A stretch of 21,335 nucleotides of DNA from IMG/VR virus record IMGVR_UViG_3300033388_002097, positions 1-21,335 of that record; one strand, given 5' to 3'. The position numbers and the translations under genes are program-made. Below, in pieces: positions 1-7,097 of the stretch. The notes beneath the pieces were generated by a model. That model was not told where the DNA came from, ran no database searches, and was given only the letters and a program-made list of their open reading frames with translations. The DNA comes from a virus. The number at the start of each line of letters is the position of its first letter. Within the stretch, counting starts at the first letter, position 1.

Positions 1-2
1 CC

Positions 3-308
3 CAGCAGTTGCCTGAGAGACCGGGCAACACCCGCATCCGCACGTTCTGGAAGAAGGTCTTTGCGCCTATAGGCCGGGGCATAGACAAGATCCCCTTCGA
101 GTGGGTCATCTACGCTCCACTAGCGATTGCTGCAATGGGCCTCATGCTCAAGAACTTGCGTCACCTAGGTGGGTACGAGCAGCGTGGGAAGATAGTCTCT
201 ACTATCGGCAGACGCCATTCTCAGCGCCAGCAACGCAAAGTCAACAAAAAGTGGCATACACGGAACTACGGTAAAAGAGCGAAGTTCAAGGGCGGGAAGG
301 TCTACTAA
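3..308 (+). CDS. 3' end of a basic protein with one hydrophobic segment (partial)
   Basis: The frame is open to the left edge, so this is probably the end of a longer gene. The only in-window candidate start is a TTG at position 9 with no visible Shine-Dalgarno site. The visible part (about 100 residues) has a hydrophobic stretch, IYAPLAIAAMGLML, near the middle, followed by a strongly basic tail rich in Arg and Lys that ends GKRAKFKGGKVY. That layout would fit a membrane-associated or DNA-contacting virion protein, but no family is recognised. The stop overlaps the next ATG (TAATG at 306-310), so the two are translationally coupled. In T4-type phages the region just before the protease holds portal and small prohead-core genes; this sequence does not obviously match either. 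Confidence 0.6.
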   Translation, partial: QQLPERPGNTRIRTFWKKVFAPIGRGIDKIPFEWVIYAPLAIAAMGLMLKNLRHLGGYEQRGKIVSTIGRRHSQRQQRKVNKKWHTRNYGKRAKFKGGKVY

Positions 309-706
309 TGAGTCTCCGACGTCAGCGACAGGTGCTGAAGTTGTCCGAGCTGAAGATCGAACCCAAGATCCGACAGCAGTTGGTCGAGGGCATCATCCGT
401 CGTACGCAACGTACGGTGAAGTTGTACGCCTGGAAGGTCAGCTCCCCAGACAATCTGGCCGAGCAGGCATTCTTCTCCCAGCGAGCTGCCCTCACTGACT
501 GGTATGCAGAGAACCGCGTGTGGGAAAAAGACGAGCCTCCAAAGGGCGTCGTCATCCACGAGTGGGATATTTGCGCTGACGATTTGATCCCCTGTATCAA
601 GGGTGGGAAGGTATTGAATATGTCTCTCACCGAGGGCGCTCGAATCGAGGTTGCCACCATGCCTTCCGACCTCTATGAAGACATCCAGCAGGCCCTAGCT
701 CGATAA
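308..706 (+). CDS. hypothetical protein, 132 aa
   Basis: This gene starts at an ATG that overlaps the upstream stop (TAATG), which implies translational coupling. The protein has a basic, probably helical N-terminus (Arg/Lys/Gln-rich, about residues 1-40). A mixed alpha/beta middle with several Trp residues follows, including the segment VVIHEWDICADDLIPCIKGG. No catalytic motif, signal peptide or membrane segment is visible. It lies five genes before the capsid gene, where T4-like phages keep small prohead-core or portal-associated genes, so a head role is likely by position only. I do not recognise the family. Confidence 0.7.
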   Translation: MSLRRQRQVLKLSELKIEPKIRQQLVEGIIRRTQRTVKLYAWKVSSPDNLAEQAFFSQRAALTDWYAENRVWEKDEPPKGVVIHEWDICADDLIPCIKGGKVLNMSLTEGARIEVATMPSDLYEDIQQALAR

Positions 707-813
707 CCCTGGAAAACCAGCCTCCATTTCAGGTAGTTGTATCTCCAACTAGCTTATTGAAGGATTAGGGAACTGGTGTTTTTCACCAACACATTACTAC
801 AGGAGGTAACAGA
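707..813 (+). promoter_or_regulatory. leader region with two small hairpins and a strong RBS
   Basis: This 107-base gap holds two short inverted repeats. TAGTTG (734-739) pairs with CAACTA (746-751) over a 6-base loop. TGGTG (774-778) pairs with CACCA (784-788) over TTTTT. A CTTATTGA element (753-760) lies between them. AGGAGG sits 7 bases upstream of the ATG at 814. Neither hairpin is strong and neither is followed by a clear T-run, so I do not call a terminator. A promoter or mRNA-stability role is an inference from the gap size in an otherwise compact operon. Confidence 0.35.
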
Positions 814-1089
814 ATGGCCTATCCGAATATGGATCTCCAGAGTCTACCCGGTTGGGATACTGATCTCAGAGTGGGTACGGACCCGACAGAGCGGGCTATC
901 CAGCTCTCTTACTGGCAAATCTGGGCCGGTATCCAGTCGCTCCACGCTATCGACGAAGCGAACTCGTACCCCGAGCAGGTTGTGAACGCAGCAGGAACTG
1001 CCGCATTTGACACCGCTATCGCGGCACTCGTCGTTGATCTCGTCGCAGCCATGATTCACTTCGACGAAATCTTCGCACTCGTTCCGTAA
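814..1089 (+). CDS. hypothetical protein, 91 aa, strongly initiated
   Basis: A near-perfect Shine-Dalgarno site (AGGAGGTAA) precedes this ATG and decides the start over an overlapping ORF in another frame at 776. The protein begins MAYPNMDLQSLPGWD and then becomes mostly helical. Its C-terminal half is rich in Ala, Val and Ile (FDTAIAALVVDLVAAMIHFD), which could be an amphipathic or membrane-facing helix. No family is recognised. Its own leader and strong ribosome site suggest a product needed in quantity, such as a minor capsid, core or decoration protein, but this is inferred only from context. Confidence 0.75.
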   Translation: MAYPNMDLQSLPGWDTDLRVGTDPTERAIQLSYWQIWAGIQSLHAIDEANSYPEQVVNAAGTAAFDTAIAALVVDLVAAMIHFDEIFALVP

Positions 1090-1101
1090 GGATCTGAGTA
1101 G

Positions 1102-1464
1102 ATGCAACCCCGCCGTTCTATCCAAGCTGATGTGGTTCCGGGTGCTGTCACCCGGTTTCACCTCGACATGGAGAGTTCGATGCTCCCTACGAACAATACG
1201 GAGCTGCATGTGTCTCACTACCCTGACGGCGATACCACAGAGCACGCTCAGTGGTATCAAATCTATGAACATCCCACTGAGTGGGATCTAACCCTCATCC
1301 GTGAGGCCCTTAGCATCGACGAGGAAGACTGGAAAATCCTTGAGCATCTCCTGGGTAGCTACTACTGGGTGGTCTTCAAGCATCCTACTCCTCCTCAGCG
1401 ATCTGAAATCCGCGTAGACGTGCCAGCCATGAAGGTAGGCAAATGGTCTACGACCTATTTTTAG
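1102..1464 (+). CDS. hypothetical protein, 120 aa
   Basis: The ATG follows the previous stop by 12 bases, with AAGGATCTGAG as a weak ribosome site. The protein looks like a compact alpha/beta fold with many aromatic residues (WYQIYEHPTEWDL, YYWVVFKHP) and a final segment, VPAMKVGKWSTTYF. No signal peptide, membrane segment or catalytic motif is visible. It ends 9 bases before the prohead protease and shares its transcript, so it probably acts in head assembly. I do not recognise the family. Confidence 0.72.
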   Translation: MQPRRSIQADVVPGAVTRFHLDMESSMLPTNNTELHVSHYPDGDTTEHAQWYQIYEHPTEWDLTLIREALSIDEEDWKILEHLLGSYYWVVFKHPTPPQRSEIRVDVPAMKVGKWSTTYF

Positions 1465-1473
1465 GAGCTACTG

Positions 1474-2958
1474 ATGAACGACTTGATCGAAGTGATGCCT
1501 TTCGACTACCAGATTGTAGAATCTGCGAATGGCTGCTTGCGTGTTGAGGGCGTTTTTCAGCGGTCGGACGTTGAGAACGCGAACAAGCGGGTCTACCCCC
1601 GTAGCATCTGGGAACGCGAGCTGGAGGCACCCCGTGTAGCCGACGCACTTGAGAGCAAGGCGATGTTCGGCGAATTGGACCACCCTTCAGATGGCAAGAC
1701 AAAACTTCAACGGGTCAGCCACGTGATCACCGACCTGAGTCTTCAGGAAGATGGCGTGATGACCGGTGGCGCAGAAATTCTACCCACTCCCAACGGCAAG
1801 ATCTTGCAGAGTCTGTTTGAGTCAGGCGTGCAGGTCGGCATCAGTTCCCGAGGTTCGGGGAGTGTAAAGGACGGACGCGTTCAGGAGGACTTCAAGCTCA
1901 ATACATTTGACTTTGTAGCGCGACCGTCTACCCCCGGTGCGCTCCCCCGTCCTTCGGGGGAAGATAAAGGTGGGAACAAGACCGAGGGCATCGAAGATGC
2001 CGTCGTAACCGTTGTCGAAGATGATCCCGAAATCGAGTCACTCATGCAGGATCTGCGTGACCTCGGCATCGAGACCTACGAAGACGACGAAGAGTTCCGC
2101 ACCAGAGATTTCAACGACATCGCCGAGCACGTTATCACGCTGCATAACGCGACACACGTGGAAGATCTCGAACGGACCCCAGACCTGATCGAGGCAGTTA
2201 ATGCCCAGGTTCTGGAGCTTGGACACGAACTCACAAGTCTGGCTGCGGAGTACCCCGAGTACCGAGCAGTGGTCACAGACCTACTGAGCAAGGTAGAAGA
2301 AAGCCGTGACGCCATGCTGACGTGGCGCACATTCGAAAATACACAACAGGAGGAACCCATGAAGAACAGGCTCGAATTCATCAAAGATCGCCTTCAAGAG
2401 GCTGATGAAGAGTTTTTGGGTGAGGCTGAAGAGCTTCGCCAGGAACTCGACCAGTACTCTGACGACGACCTCGTTGAGATGGCCCTGGACGCTGGTGTGA
2501 TCTCTCCCGAAGACCTCGAAGAAGATGAGTATGAGGACGATGACGAGGTGGAAGTCACCCCGCAAGACCTCTTCGATCACATCGAGGCCCTCGAAGAGGA
2601 TCTCGCCGAAGCGACCGAGGTTATCGAATATCTGGCATCGTTGGAAGAAGATTCCGACGAAGTCGCTGATCTCCAGCTCAAGTATGAAGCCTCTCTCGGC
2701 ATCATCCAAGAGACTGTTGGTCGCTACCAGCTTTTGGCTGAGGCGGTCGGTGGAGATGACAAGGCTGACGAGCTGATGGAATCCCATCTCGCTAAGCTCG
2801 AAGCCGAGGAAACTGCCTCGGGTGAATACATCAACGAGGAAACTGATGACATCGACGACGTTGAAGCCCTTTTGGGCGCAGATAGCGTCGAAGACAAAAC
2901 TATGGCCCGGTATAAGGAACTCACCGAGGGTGCCCTTGACCGTACTGGCCTGAACTAA
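1474..2958 (+). CDS. prohead maturation protease fused in frame to scaffold
   Basis: This 494-residue protein joins two head-assembly functions. Residues 1-165 match the T4 gp21-type prohead protease (herpesvirus-protease-like fold). The likely catalytic His is H70 in FGELDHP, the nucleophile is S124 or S125 in GISSRGSG, and a conserved-looking FDFVARPSTPGA segment lies at 145-156. This family cuts scaffold and capsid proteins during maturation. From about residue 175 onward the protein is very acidic and predicted coiled coil, typical of a scaffold (T4 gp22-like role). The start has TAGGAG six bases upstream. In T4 the protease and scaffold are separate genes; here they share one frame, and a second strong start lies inside at 2359. 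The capsid gene follows directly. The protease call is firm. The scaffold call rests on composition and position. Confidence 0.9.
   Translation: MNDLIEVMPFDYQIVESANGCLRVEGVFQRSDVENANKRVYPRSIWERELEAPRVADALESKAMFGELDHPSDGKTKLQRVSHVITDLSLQEDGVMTGGAEILPTPNGKILQSLFESGVQVGISSRGSGSVKDGRVQEDFKLNTFDFVARPSTPGALPRPSGEDKGGNKTEGIEDAVVTVVEDDPEIESLMQDLRDLGIETYEDDEEFRTRDFNDIAEHVITLHNATHVEDLERTPDLIEAVNAQVLELGHELTSLAAEYPEYRAVVTDLLSKVEESRDAMLTWRTFENTQQEEPMKNRLEFIKDRLQEADEEFLGEAEELRQELDQYSDDDLVEMALDAGVISPEDLEEDEYEDDDEVEVTPQDLFDHIEALEEDLAEATEVIEYLASLEEDSDEVADLQLKYEASLGIIQETVGRYQLLAEAVGGDDKADELMESHLAKLEAEETASGEYINEETDDIDDVEALLGADSVEDKTMARYKELTEGALDRTGLN
2359..2958 (+). CDS. candidate nested scaffold protein from an internal in-frame start
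   Basis: An ATG at codon 296 of the protease-scaffold frame is preceded by AGGAGGAA (2348-2355), which places AGGAGG 5 bases upstream. This is as good as any ribosome site in the window. Translation from here would give a free 199-residue acidic protein starting MKNRLEFIKDRLQEADEEF. It is almost entirely predicted coiled coil, with dense Glu/Asp clusters (EEDEYEDDDEVEV) and the C-terminus ELTEGALDRTGLN. The arrangement parallels lambda C/Nu3, where scaffold is made from an internal start within the protease gene. That would supply abundant scaffold plus a minor protease-scaffold fusion that carries the protease into the prohead. The sequence signal is clear. Expression is inferred. Confidence 0.7.
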   Translation: MKNRLEFIKDRLQEADEEFLGEAEELRQELDQYSDDDLVEMALDAGVISPEDLEEDEYEDDDEVEVTPQDLFDHIEALEEDLAEATEVIEYLASLEEDSDEVADLQLKYEASLGIIQETVGRYQLLAEAVGGDDKADELMESHLAKLEAEETASGEYINEETDDIDDVEALLGADSVEDKTMARYKELTEGALDRTGLN

Positions 2959-2971
2959 GGAGGAGGCTGAT

Positions 2972-4375
2972 ATGAATGCTCAAGAACTCCAGACCCAAGG
3001 AATGGGCGAAATGGGCAAGCAGCTAGCCGCTACCAAGTGGCGTCCTTTGGTTGAGTCCATTGAGGACAAAGGTGCTCGTGAACTCACCGCTGTGCTGCTC
3101 GAAAATGAAGCAAGGTACATCGCGAACATGGAAGAGGATGTGAAGATCCAAAACATTGGTTCCTTCGAGAAATTCGTCTTTCCTATCGTCCGCGCCGTGT
3201 TCCCTAACCTGATCGCCAAGGACATCGTCTCGGTCCAGCCTATGACGGGACCGACATCGTTGGTGTTCTATCTTGATGCTGTCTATGGTACCTCCAAGGG
3301 TACTGTCACCGCTGGTGACACCATGTTCAGCGCCCGTAAGGGTCACCTCGCCGACGACCAGTATTCTTCGGAAGCTGTCAATGGTGAGACTCTCCTTGCT
3401 GTGACATCTTCTAACGATCTGGTCATCCCCTCGTACACGCTTGCGTTTGGAAGTGCTCGTCCGGGTACGGTGGTCATTTCTGGTTGGGTACACGGAACCT
3501 CTCCTGTTGAGGCGTTCACCCTTCGTGACAATGGTGTGGGCAGCTTCACTGCTACCAACATCACGCTGGCCAGTGGTACGATCAACTACGCGACCGGCGT
3601 AATCGGTGACCTCACCTTCACCAGCACCGGTGCTATTGACGCCACAGCAATCCTCGTGAGCTACTACTACAACTCTGAAGGTAGCGCGAACATCCCAATC
3701 GTGGACATCAACCTGTCGAGCGTCCCAGTGCGGGCGATTCCTCACAAGTTGCGTGCCCGCTGGTCCGTCGAAGCGGCAACCAACCTCAAGGCGATCCATG
3801 GAATGGACGCTGAGAGTGAGCTGGTCGCCCTTCTGTCCGAGAAGATCCGTTGGGACATTGACCGTCGCGTCATCTCCGACCTCTTCACCATCGCGTCTGC
3901 TGGTTCCGTGACCTGGAACAAGCCTGCGCCAGCCGCTGTGTCGTACAACGATCACAAGCAGACCTTCATTGACGCACTCATTGAAGCAAGCAACCTGATC
4001 TTCCGTGCGACTCGTCGTGGAACTGGTAACTTCGTGGTCTGCGGTACCAACGTTGCCAACGTGGTCGAGAGCCTCTACGGCTTCCGTCCGCAAGCCGTCG
4101 CCGGTAACGGTGTGGTCTTCATCGGTACCCTCCAGGGCCGTTGGAGCATCTACAAGGATCCGTACCTCGACGCCGACACCTTCATGGTGGGTTGGAAGGG
4201 CAGCTCCTTCCTCGAAGCCGGATATGTGTTCGCGCCGTACGTGCCGCTGTACACCACTCCAACCTACGTTCTCGATGACATGCTCAACCGTAAGGGGATG
4301 ATGTCCCAGTACGGTGTGAAGGCCATCAACGGGGACTTCTACGCGACTGGTTCCATCACTTACACCGTGGTGTAA
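2972..4375 (+). CDS. major capsid protein (T4 gp23-like)
   Basis: This 467-residue shell protein follows the scaffold and has a strong ribosome site (AAGGAGGAGG). The hallmark IVSVQPMTGPTSLVFYLDA at about residues 85-103 matches the VQPM.GPT motif of T4 gp23-type HK97-fold capsids. The region RWSVEAATNLKAIHGMDAE and the C-terminal part also fit this family. The N-terminus is helical and may be a cleaved arm; L42-L43-E44 fits the (L/I)-x-E rule of gp21 proteases, though the following Asn is not the usual small residue. Residues about 150-236 form a beta-rich insertion with the motif GTINYATGVI, which also occurs in the sheath gene. A strong terminator follows. Confidence 0.93.
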   Translation: MNAQELQTQGMGEMGKQLAATKWRPLVESIEDKGARELTAVLLENEARYIANMEEDVKIQNIGSFEKFVFPIVRAVFPNLIAKDIVSVQPMTGPTSLVFYLDAVYGTSKGTVTAGDTMFSARKGHLADDQYSSEAVNGETLLAVTSSNDLVIPSYTLAFGSARPGTVVISGWVHGTSPVEAFTLRDNGVGSFTATNITLASGTINYATGVIGDLTFTSTGAIDATAILVSYYYNSEGSANIPIVDINLSSVPVRAIPHKLRARWSVEAATNLKAIHGMDAESELVALLSEKIRWDIDRRVISDLFTIASAGSVTWNKPAPAAVSYNDHKQTFIDALIEASNLIFRATRRGTGNFVVCGTNVANVVESLYGFRPQAVAGNGVVFIGTLQGRWSIYKDPYLDADTFMVGWKGSSFLEAGYVFAPYVPLYTTPTYVLDDMLNRKGMMSQYGVKAINGDFYATGSITYTVV

Positions 4376-4393
4376 GCTCGGACAACCTGCTAG

Positions 4394-4434
4394 AAAACCA
4401 GCCCCCCGGCTCTTGCCGGGGGGTTTTGTCTTTA
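4394..4434 (+). terminator. rho-independent terminator after the capsid gene
   Basis: A perfect 9-bp GC stem, CCCCCCGGC (4402-4410) with GCCGGGGGG (4415-4423), closes a TCTT loop. It is followed by TTTTGTCTTT and preceded by an A-run that can pair with the T-run. It lies 18 bases after the capsid stop and would limit read-through, so the capsid message can be more abundant than the neck genes downstream. Confidence 0.92.
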
Positions 4435-4455
4435 TTACTTGAATGGAGGCCATAA

Positions 4456-5319
4456 ATGGCTACTGAAAAACCCAAGTTGTACGTCTACTTCGGTCGTGTC
4501 CCCACCAACGTGTGCTGGAACGGCTGCTCTTTTCCCGTGATGCCCGGTGAGGCTATCCAGGGCTATGAGGCTCTGATCACAGCACACATCGACCCCAAAG
4601 TGCTCCGCGAGGTTCCGCTCGGATCCCAAAAGGCGAGACACACCTTCGGCCACCAACCCTTCTTCATCAAGAGGGATCCCACGGGCGGGTTGCCTGTTCG
4701 GTCTAGTACCGATCCCAACGCCTTCAAGGATAAGACGCCAAAACCTGTACTAGCAACGTCCCCTGCCCTGTTGGAAGAGTCGATGGAGGGTAACCCCTAC
4801 GACCTCGGTCTTGACGAAGCGGGTAACCCCACTGACGCCAAAACGACGATCACTACCTTCCAACAACCTGCGGAAGAGGTCAAGGCCAACCCCGAAGGGG
4901 AGAAGGTGGACGAAGAAGTCGTTGTGGTCACCACACCGTTTACCGAAACTGTTGCTGATGTCGAGGAAGCCGACCCGGAAATCGACGCAGAAGGCGAGTC
5001 CCCCGACTTTGTTATCACGGATGATAACGCAGAGGTTATCGAAGACGAGGAAGAAGATAACGCAGACGTTATTTTTGGTGACGACGAACCCGTTGTCGAA
5101 CTCGCTGGTGACCAGGGGCCGAAGTACCTCCCAACCCGTACCGAGCTGCGGAAGCTCAACGTGGAAGACCTTCGTGAGAAGGCCATCGGTGTTGCCAACG
5201 CTGAGTGTCCTCTGAAACCTGAGATGCTGGACGCCTTCCAGGGCTTCGACGAAGAGACCACCAAGGGTGTGATGTTCGTCGCCATGTGGACGTATTTCGG
5301 TTTCGACGAGAAGGAGTAA
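4456..5319 (+). CDS. acidic post-capsid protein, 287 aa, unknown function
   Basis: The start has TGGAGG six bases upstream and follows the capsid terminator. The protein has three parts. The first, residues 1-75, looks like a small folded domain (KLYVYFGRVPTNVCWNGCSFPVMPGEAI). The second, about 75-215, is a long low-complexity Asp/Glu/Pro/Thr-rich linker with an 11-residue near repeat (DNAEVIEDEEE / DNADVIFGDDE). The third, about 225-287, is a helical C-terminal domain beginning TRTELRKLNVEDLREKAIG, reminiscent of Rho-N or HeH/LEM-type small helical domains. The position between capsid and neck genes suggests a head accessory or decoration protein. No firm family is seen. The linker DNA carries alternating GTTATC/GATAAC arms. 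Confidence 0.75.
   Translation: MATEKPKLYVYFGRVPTNVCWNGCSFPVMPGEAIQGYEALITAHIDPKVLREVPLGSQKARHTFGHQPFFIKRDPTGGLPVRSSTDPNAFKDKTPKPVLATSPALLEESMEGNPYDLGLDEAGNPTDAKTTITTFQQPAEEVKANPEGEKVDEEVVVVTTPFTETVADVEEADPEIDAEGESPDFVITDDNAEVIEDEEEDNADVIFGDDEPVVELAGDQGPKYLPTRTELRKLNVEDLREKAIGVANAECPLKPEMLDAFQGFDEETTKGVMFVAMWTYFGFDEKE
5011..5073 (+). repeat. alternating GTTATC/GATAAC inverted arms inside the acidic linker
   Basis: The arms run GTTATC (5011-5016), GATAAC (5023-5028), GTTATC (5035-5040), GATAAC (5056-5061), GTTATT (5068-5073). Most are spaced by exactly 6 bases. Part of this is a 17-base direct repeat (5023-5039 and 5056-5072, one mismatch) that codes the DNA(E/D)VI peptide repeat. Adjacent arms can pair, giving mutually exclusive small hairpins. 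Confidence 0.7.
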
Positions 5320-5322
5320 CCC

Positions 5323-6048
5323 ATGGTCGTCCCTGCGAAGTTCACGATCACCTACATCCGTGACTGGATCAACAAGAAGCTGGGAGATCCCACTGTCTGC
5401 GTCGAGCTAGACGAGACTCAGGTCACCCACGTCGTTGATGACGTCCTTGAGCTTTTTGGTAAGTACCAGCCTCGGGTTACGGTCCAGTCGTATTCAGCGG
5501 CTCGTGGTCACCACGTCCTCCCTCCCCCAGATGACGACCACCTGGGGATCCTTGACGTGGAATTCGTGCGGGTAGACTACTCGACCTACGAATCCATCGA
5601 GGGGGCGTTGCTGTACGACCCCTTCTATTTCCTGTCTGCGGGCGGGATTAGTGGAATCGACGTTCAGACCTATGACATGATCCGTCATTGGACGGAGATG
5701 ATCTCCCGTGAATTCGGTGCTGAAGAAGGCTTCTACATCACAGATGAGGGTCCGATCTACATCCAGTGTCCGGGTCAGATGAACGTCACCATGCACTGGG
5801 CACGCCCGTACGATGGGGTATGCGACGTGAAACGCCCATACCAACAGCTTTTTCTAAAGCTCTCGCTCGCTATGGCCCGTCAGGTTCTCGGGAGCATCCG
5901 GGGCAAGTTTGCCCAGGGTGTTCCTGGTGCTGGGGGCATGGTCAACCTGGACGGCGACTACCAACGCCAGAAGGGTGAAGCCGACGAGGAGAAGTACACC
6001 GACGAGCTGATGCGGACCAGTATCCACTTCCTGCCGTCCATGGGGTAA
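5323..6048 (+). CDS. putative neck / head-completion protein, 241 aa
   Basis: The ATG has AAGGAG six bases upstream, spanning the previous stop. The N-terminal 55 residues (YIRDWINKKLGDPTVCVELDETQVTHVVDDVLELFGKY) are helical, with the spacing seen in phage adaptor and neck proteins that sit under the portal. The middle carries aromatic, beta-rich segments (DVEFVRVDYSTYESIEGALLYDPFYFLSAGG). A long helix, LFLKLSLAMARQVLGSIRGKF, lies near residues 182-202. In T4-like order the genes after the capsid encode the gp13/gp14 neck ring, so a gp13-type role is the best guess. This is an inference from position and general architecture. Confidence 0.6.
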   Translation: MVVPAKFTITYIRDWINKKLGDPTVCVELDETQVTHVVDDVLELFGKYQPRVTVQSYSAARGHHVLPPPDDDHLGILDVEFVRVDYSTYESIEGALLYDPFYFLSAGGISGIDVQTYDMIRHWTEMISREFGAEEGFYITDEGPIYIQCPGQMNVTMHWARPYDGVCDVKRPYQQLFLKLSLAMARQVLGSIRGKFAQGVPGAGGMVNLDGDYQRQKGEADEEKYTDELMRTSIHFLPSMG

Positions 6049-6051
6049 TAG

Positions 6052-6558
6052 ATGCCTACGTTTTCATGCACCAAAGACCGTGAGTATATGGCCAGTATCG
6101 GGAAAGAGATGTACGAACTGTACATGCACAAGATCAAGATCTACAAACTCAGCTTCCGGACGGAGACGTTCGATATCCTCTACCACGAGGATATCAATAG
6201 GGATATCCCTGAGGACGCCACGTACGAGGTGCCTGGGTTCGTCGAGGTTAGCGATCCCGGTCAGGCCAACCTCTACAAGATGGGTCAGCAGCTCGACCGC
6301 ACGCTGATGGTCTTCATGAGTAGAAAGGCTGTGGAAGACGAGATCGCGAGCCTCGGCCTGGACAGGTATCGAGACGTTCCCACGGATGGGGATGTTGTTT
6401 GGCTCCAAGACATCTTCTGGGAGATCACCACAGTGGACCCCAAGGGGTTCCACATGAACGCCCGTAGGTTCCCCTTTGACTACCAGTTCCTGATTACGCC
6501 TTGGGTCCGGAAGGGTACGCCGAAGGATGCTACTCGCCAGCCGTTCCAGAGGTACTAA
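6052..6558 (+). CDS. putative neck / head-closure protein (gp14-like), 168 aa
   Basis: The gene starts 4 bases after the previous stop with only a weak ribosome site, so it is probably coupled. The segment ILYHEDINRDIPEDATYEVPGFVEVSD (about residues 42-68) follows the DPLYGE..-type pattern I associate with gp14-like neck proteins. The C-terminus has WLQDIFWEITTVDPKG and a final beta-rich part. Such proteins close the head after DNA packaging and form the docking site for the tail. Its stop overlaps the next start (TAATG). The functional name is moderately supported; that this is a structural gene is well supported by context. Confidence 0.6.
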   Translation: MPTFSCTKDREYMASIGKEMYELYMHKIKIYKLSFRTETFDILYHEDINRDIPEDATYEVPGFVEVSDPGQANLYKMGQQLDRTLMVFMSRKAVEDEIASLGLDRYRDVPTDGDVVWLQDIFWEITTVDPKGFHMNARRFPFDYQFLITPWVRKGTPKDATRQPFQRY

Positions 6559-7097
6559 TGGCTTTCCGCACCCGTGTGCGTAGAGCGATCACCAAGGCTC
6601 TGAAACTCTTTCGTATCCGGCGACCCTCTGCTCGTAAGGCGAGTGCTGAGGCCCGTAAGGTCAAGATCACGCCGGGGATGACTATCACCGGTCTTACCCA
6701 AGAGATGGCCGAAGAGTTCGCCGACGATCTCAAGGAGATTCTCCAGCGTCAGCTCATTTCCTGGGTGCCGCTCAAGGCTGGGTACGCCAAGAGAAAACGT
6801 ATGCTCGGGTTAGACCCCCGCATTTTGATCGCGACAGCCCGGTACGTGAAGTCGATCCAGGCCACCCAACAGCGAGACGGCACCTGGATCGTAGCCGTTC
6901 CCAAGGAACCTCTATCCGCTAGGAGCAAGTACACTCTGCGTGATCTGGCCAAGTGGCTGGAGTACGGAACACGGACCATGCCCGCTCGCCCACATTGGCG
7001 TCCTGCTATGCAACTGTGGCGTACGAAGATTTATCAAGTGAGGCGTCGTGCGAGACACACCCTCACCCAGCAGATGAAGAAGGCAGGATTTAGATGA
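6558..7097 (+). CDS. HK97-gp10-like tail completion / head-tail joining protein, 179 aa
   Basis: I choose the ATG at 6558, inside the TAATG overlap, over an upstream TTG at 6501 that would lie within the previous gene. The first 35 residues are very basic (RTRVRRAITKALKLFRIRR). A helical part follows (LTQEMAEEFADDLKEILQR). Residues 130-151 contain LAKWLEYGTRTMPARPHWRP, the GT..MPARP signature of HK97-gp10-like proteins, which sit at the head-tail interface or act in tail completion. The C-terminal helix is basic. Its place among the neck genes agrees. The last bases overlap the next start (ATGA). Confidence 0.78.
   Translation: MAFRTRVRRAITKALKLFRIRRPSARKASAEARKVKITPGMTITGLTQEMAEEFADDLKEILQRQLISWVPLKAGYAKRKRMLGLDPRILIATARYVKSIQATQQRDGTWIVAVPKEPLSARSKYTLRDLAKWLEYGTRTMPARPHWRPAMQLWRTKIYQVRRRARHTLTQQMKKAGFR

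Noticed and set aside
776-985. 69-codon + strand frame overlapping the gene at 814
   Set aside because: The AGGAGG site points to the ATG at 814. This frame has shadow-like Arg/Ser content.
3023-4453. 476-codon open frame on the minus strand opposite the capsid gene
   Set aside because: It mirrors the capsid codons, has no ribosome site, and gives an odd His/Val/Arg-rich sequence. It is a shadow of a codon-biased gene.
4797-5351. 184-codon minus-strand frame opposite the acidic linker
   Set aside because: Its long Ser/Thr runs are simply the reverse of Asp/Glu codons. It is a shadow.
6501-6557. TTG start extending the HK97-gp10-like gene by 19 codons
   Set aside because: The extension lies inside the previous gene. 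The ATG at 6558 in the TAATG overlap fits the operon's coupling pattern.
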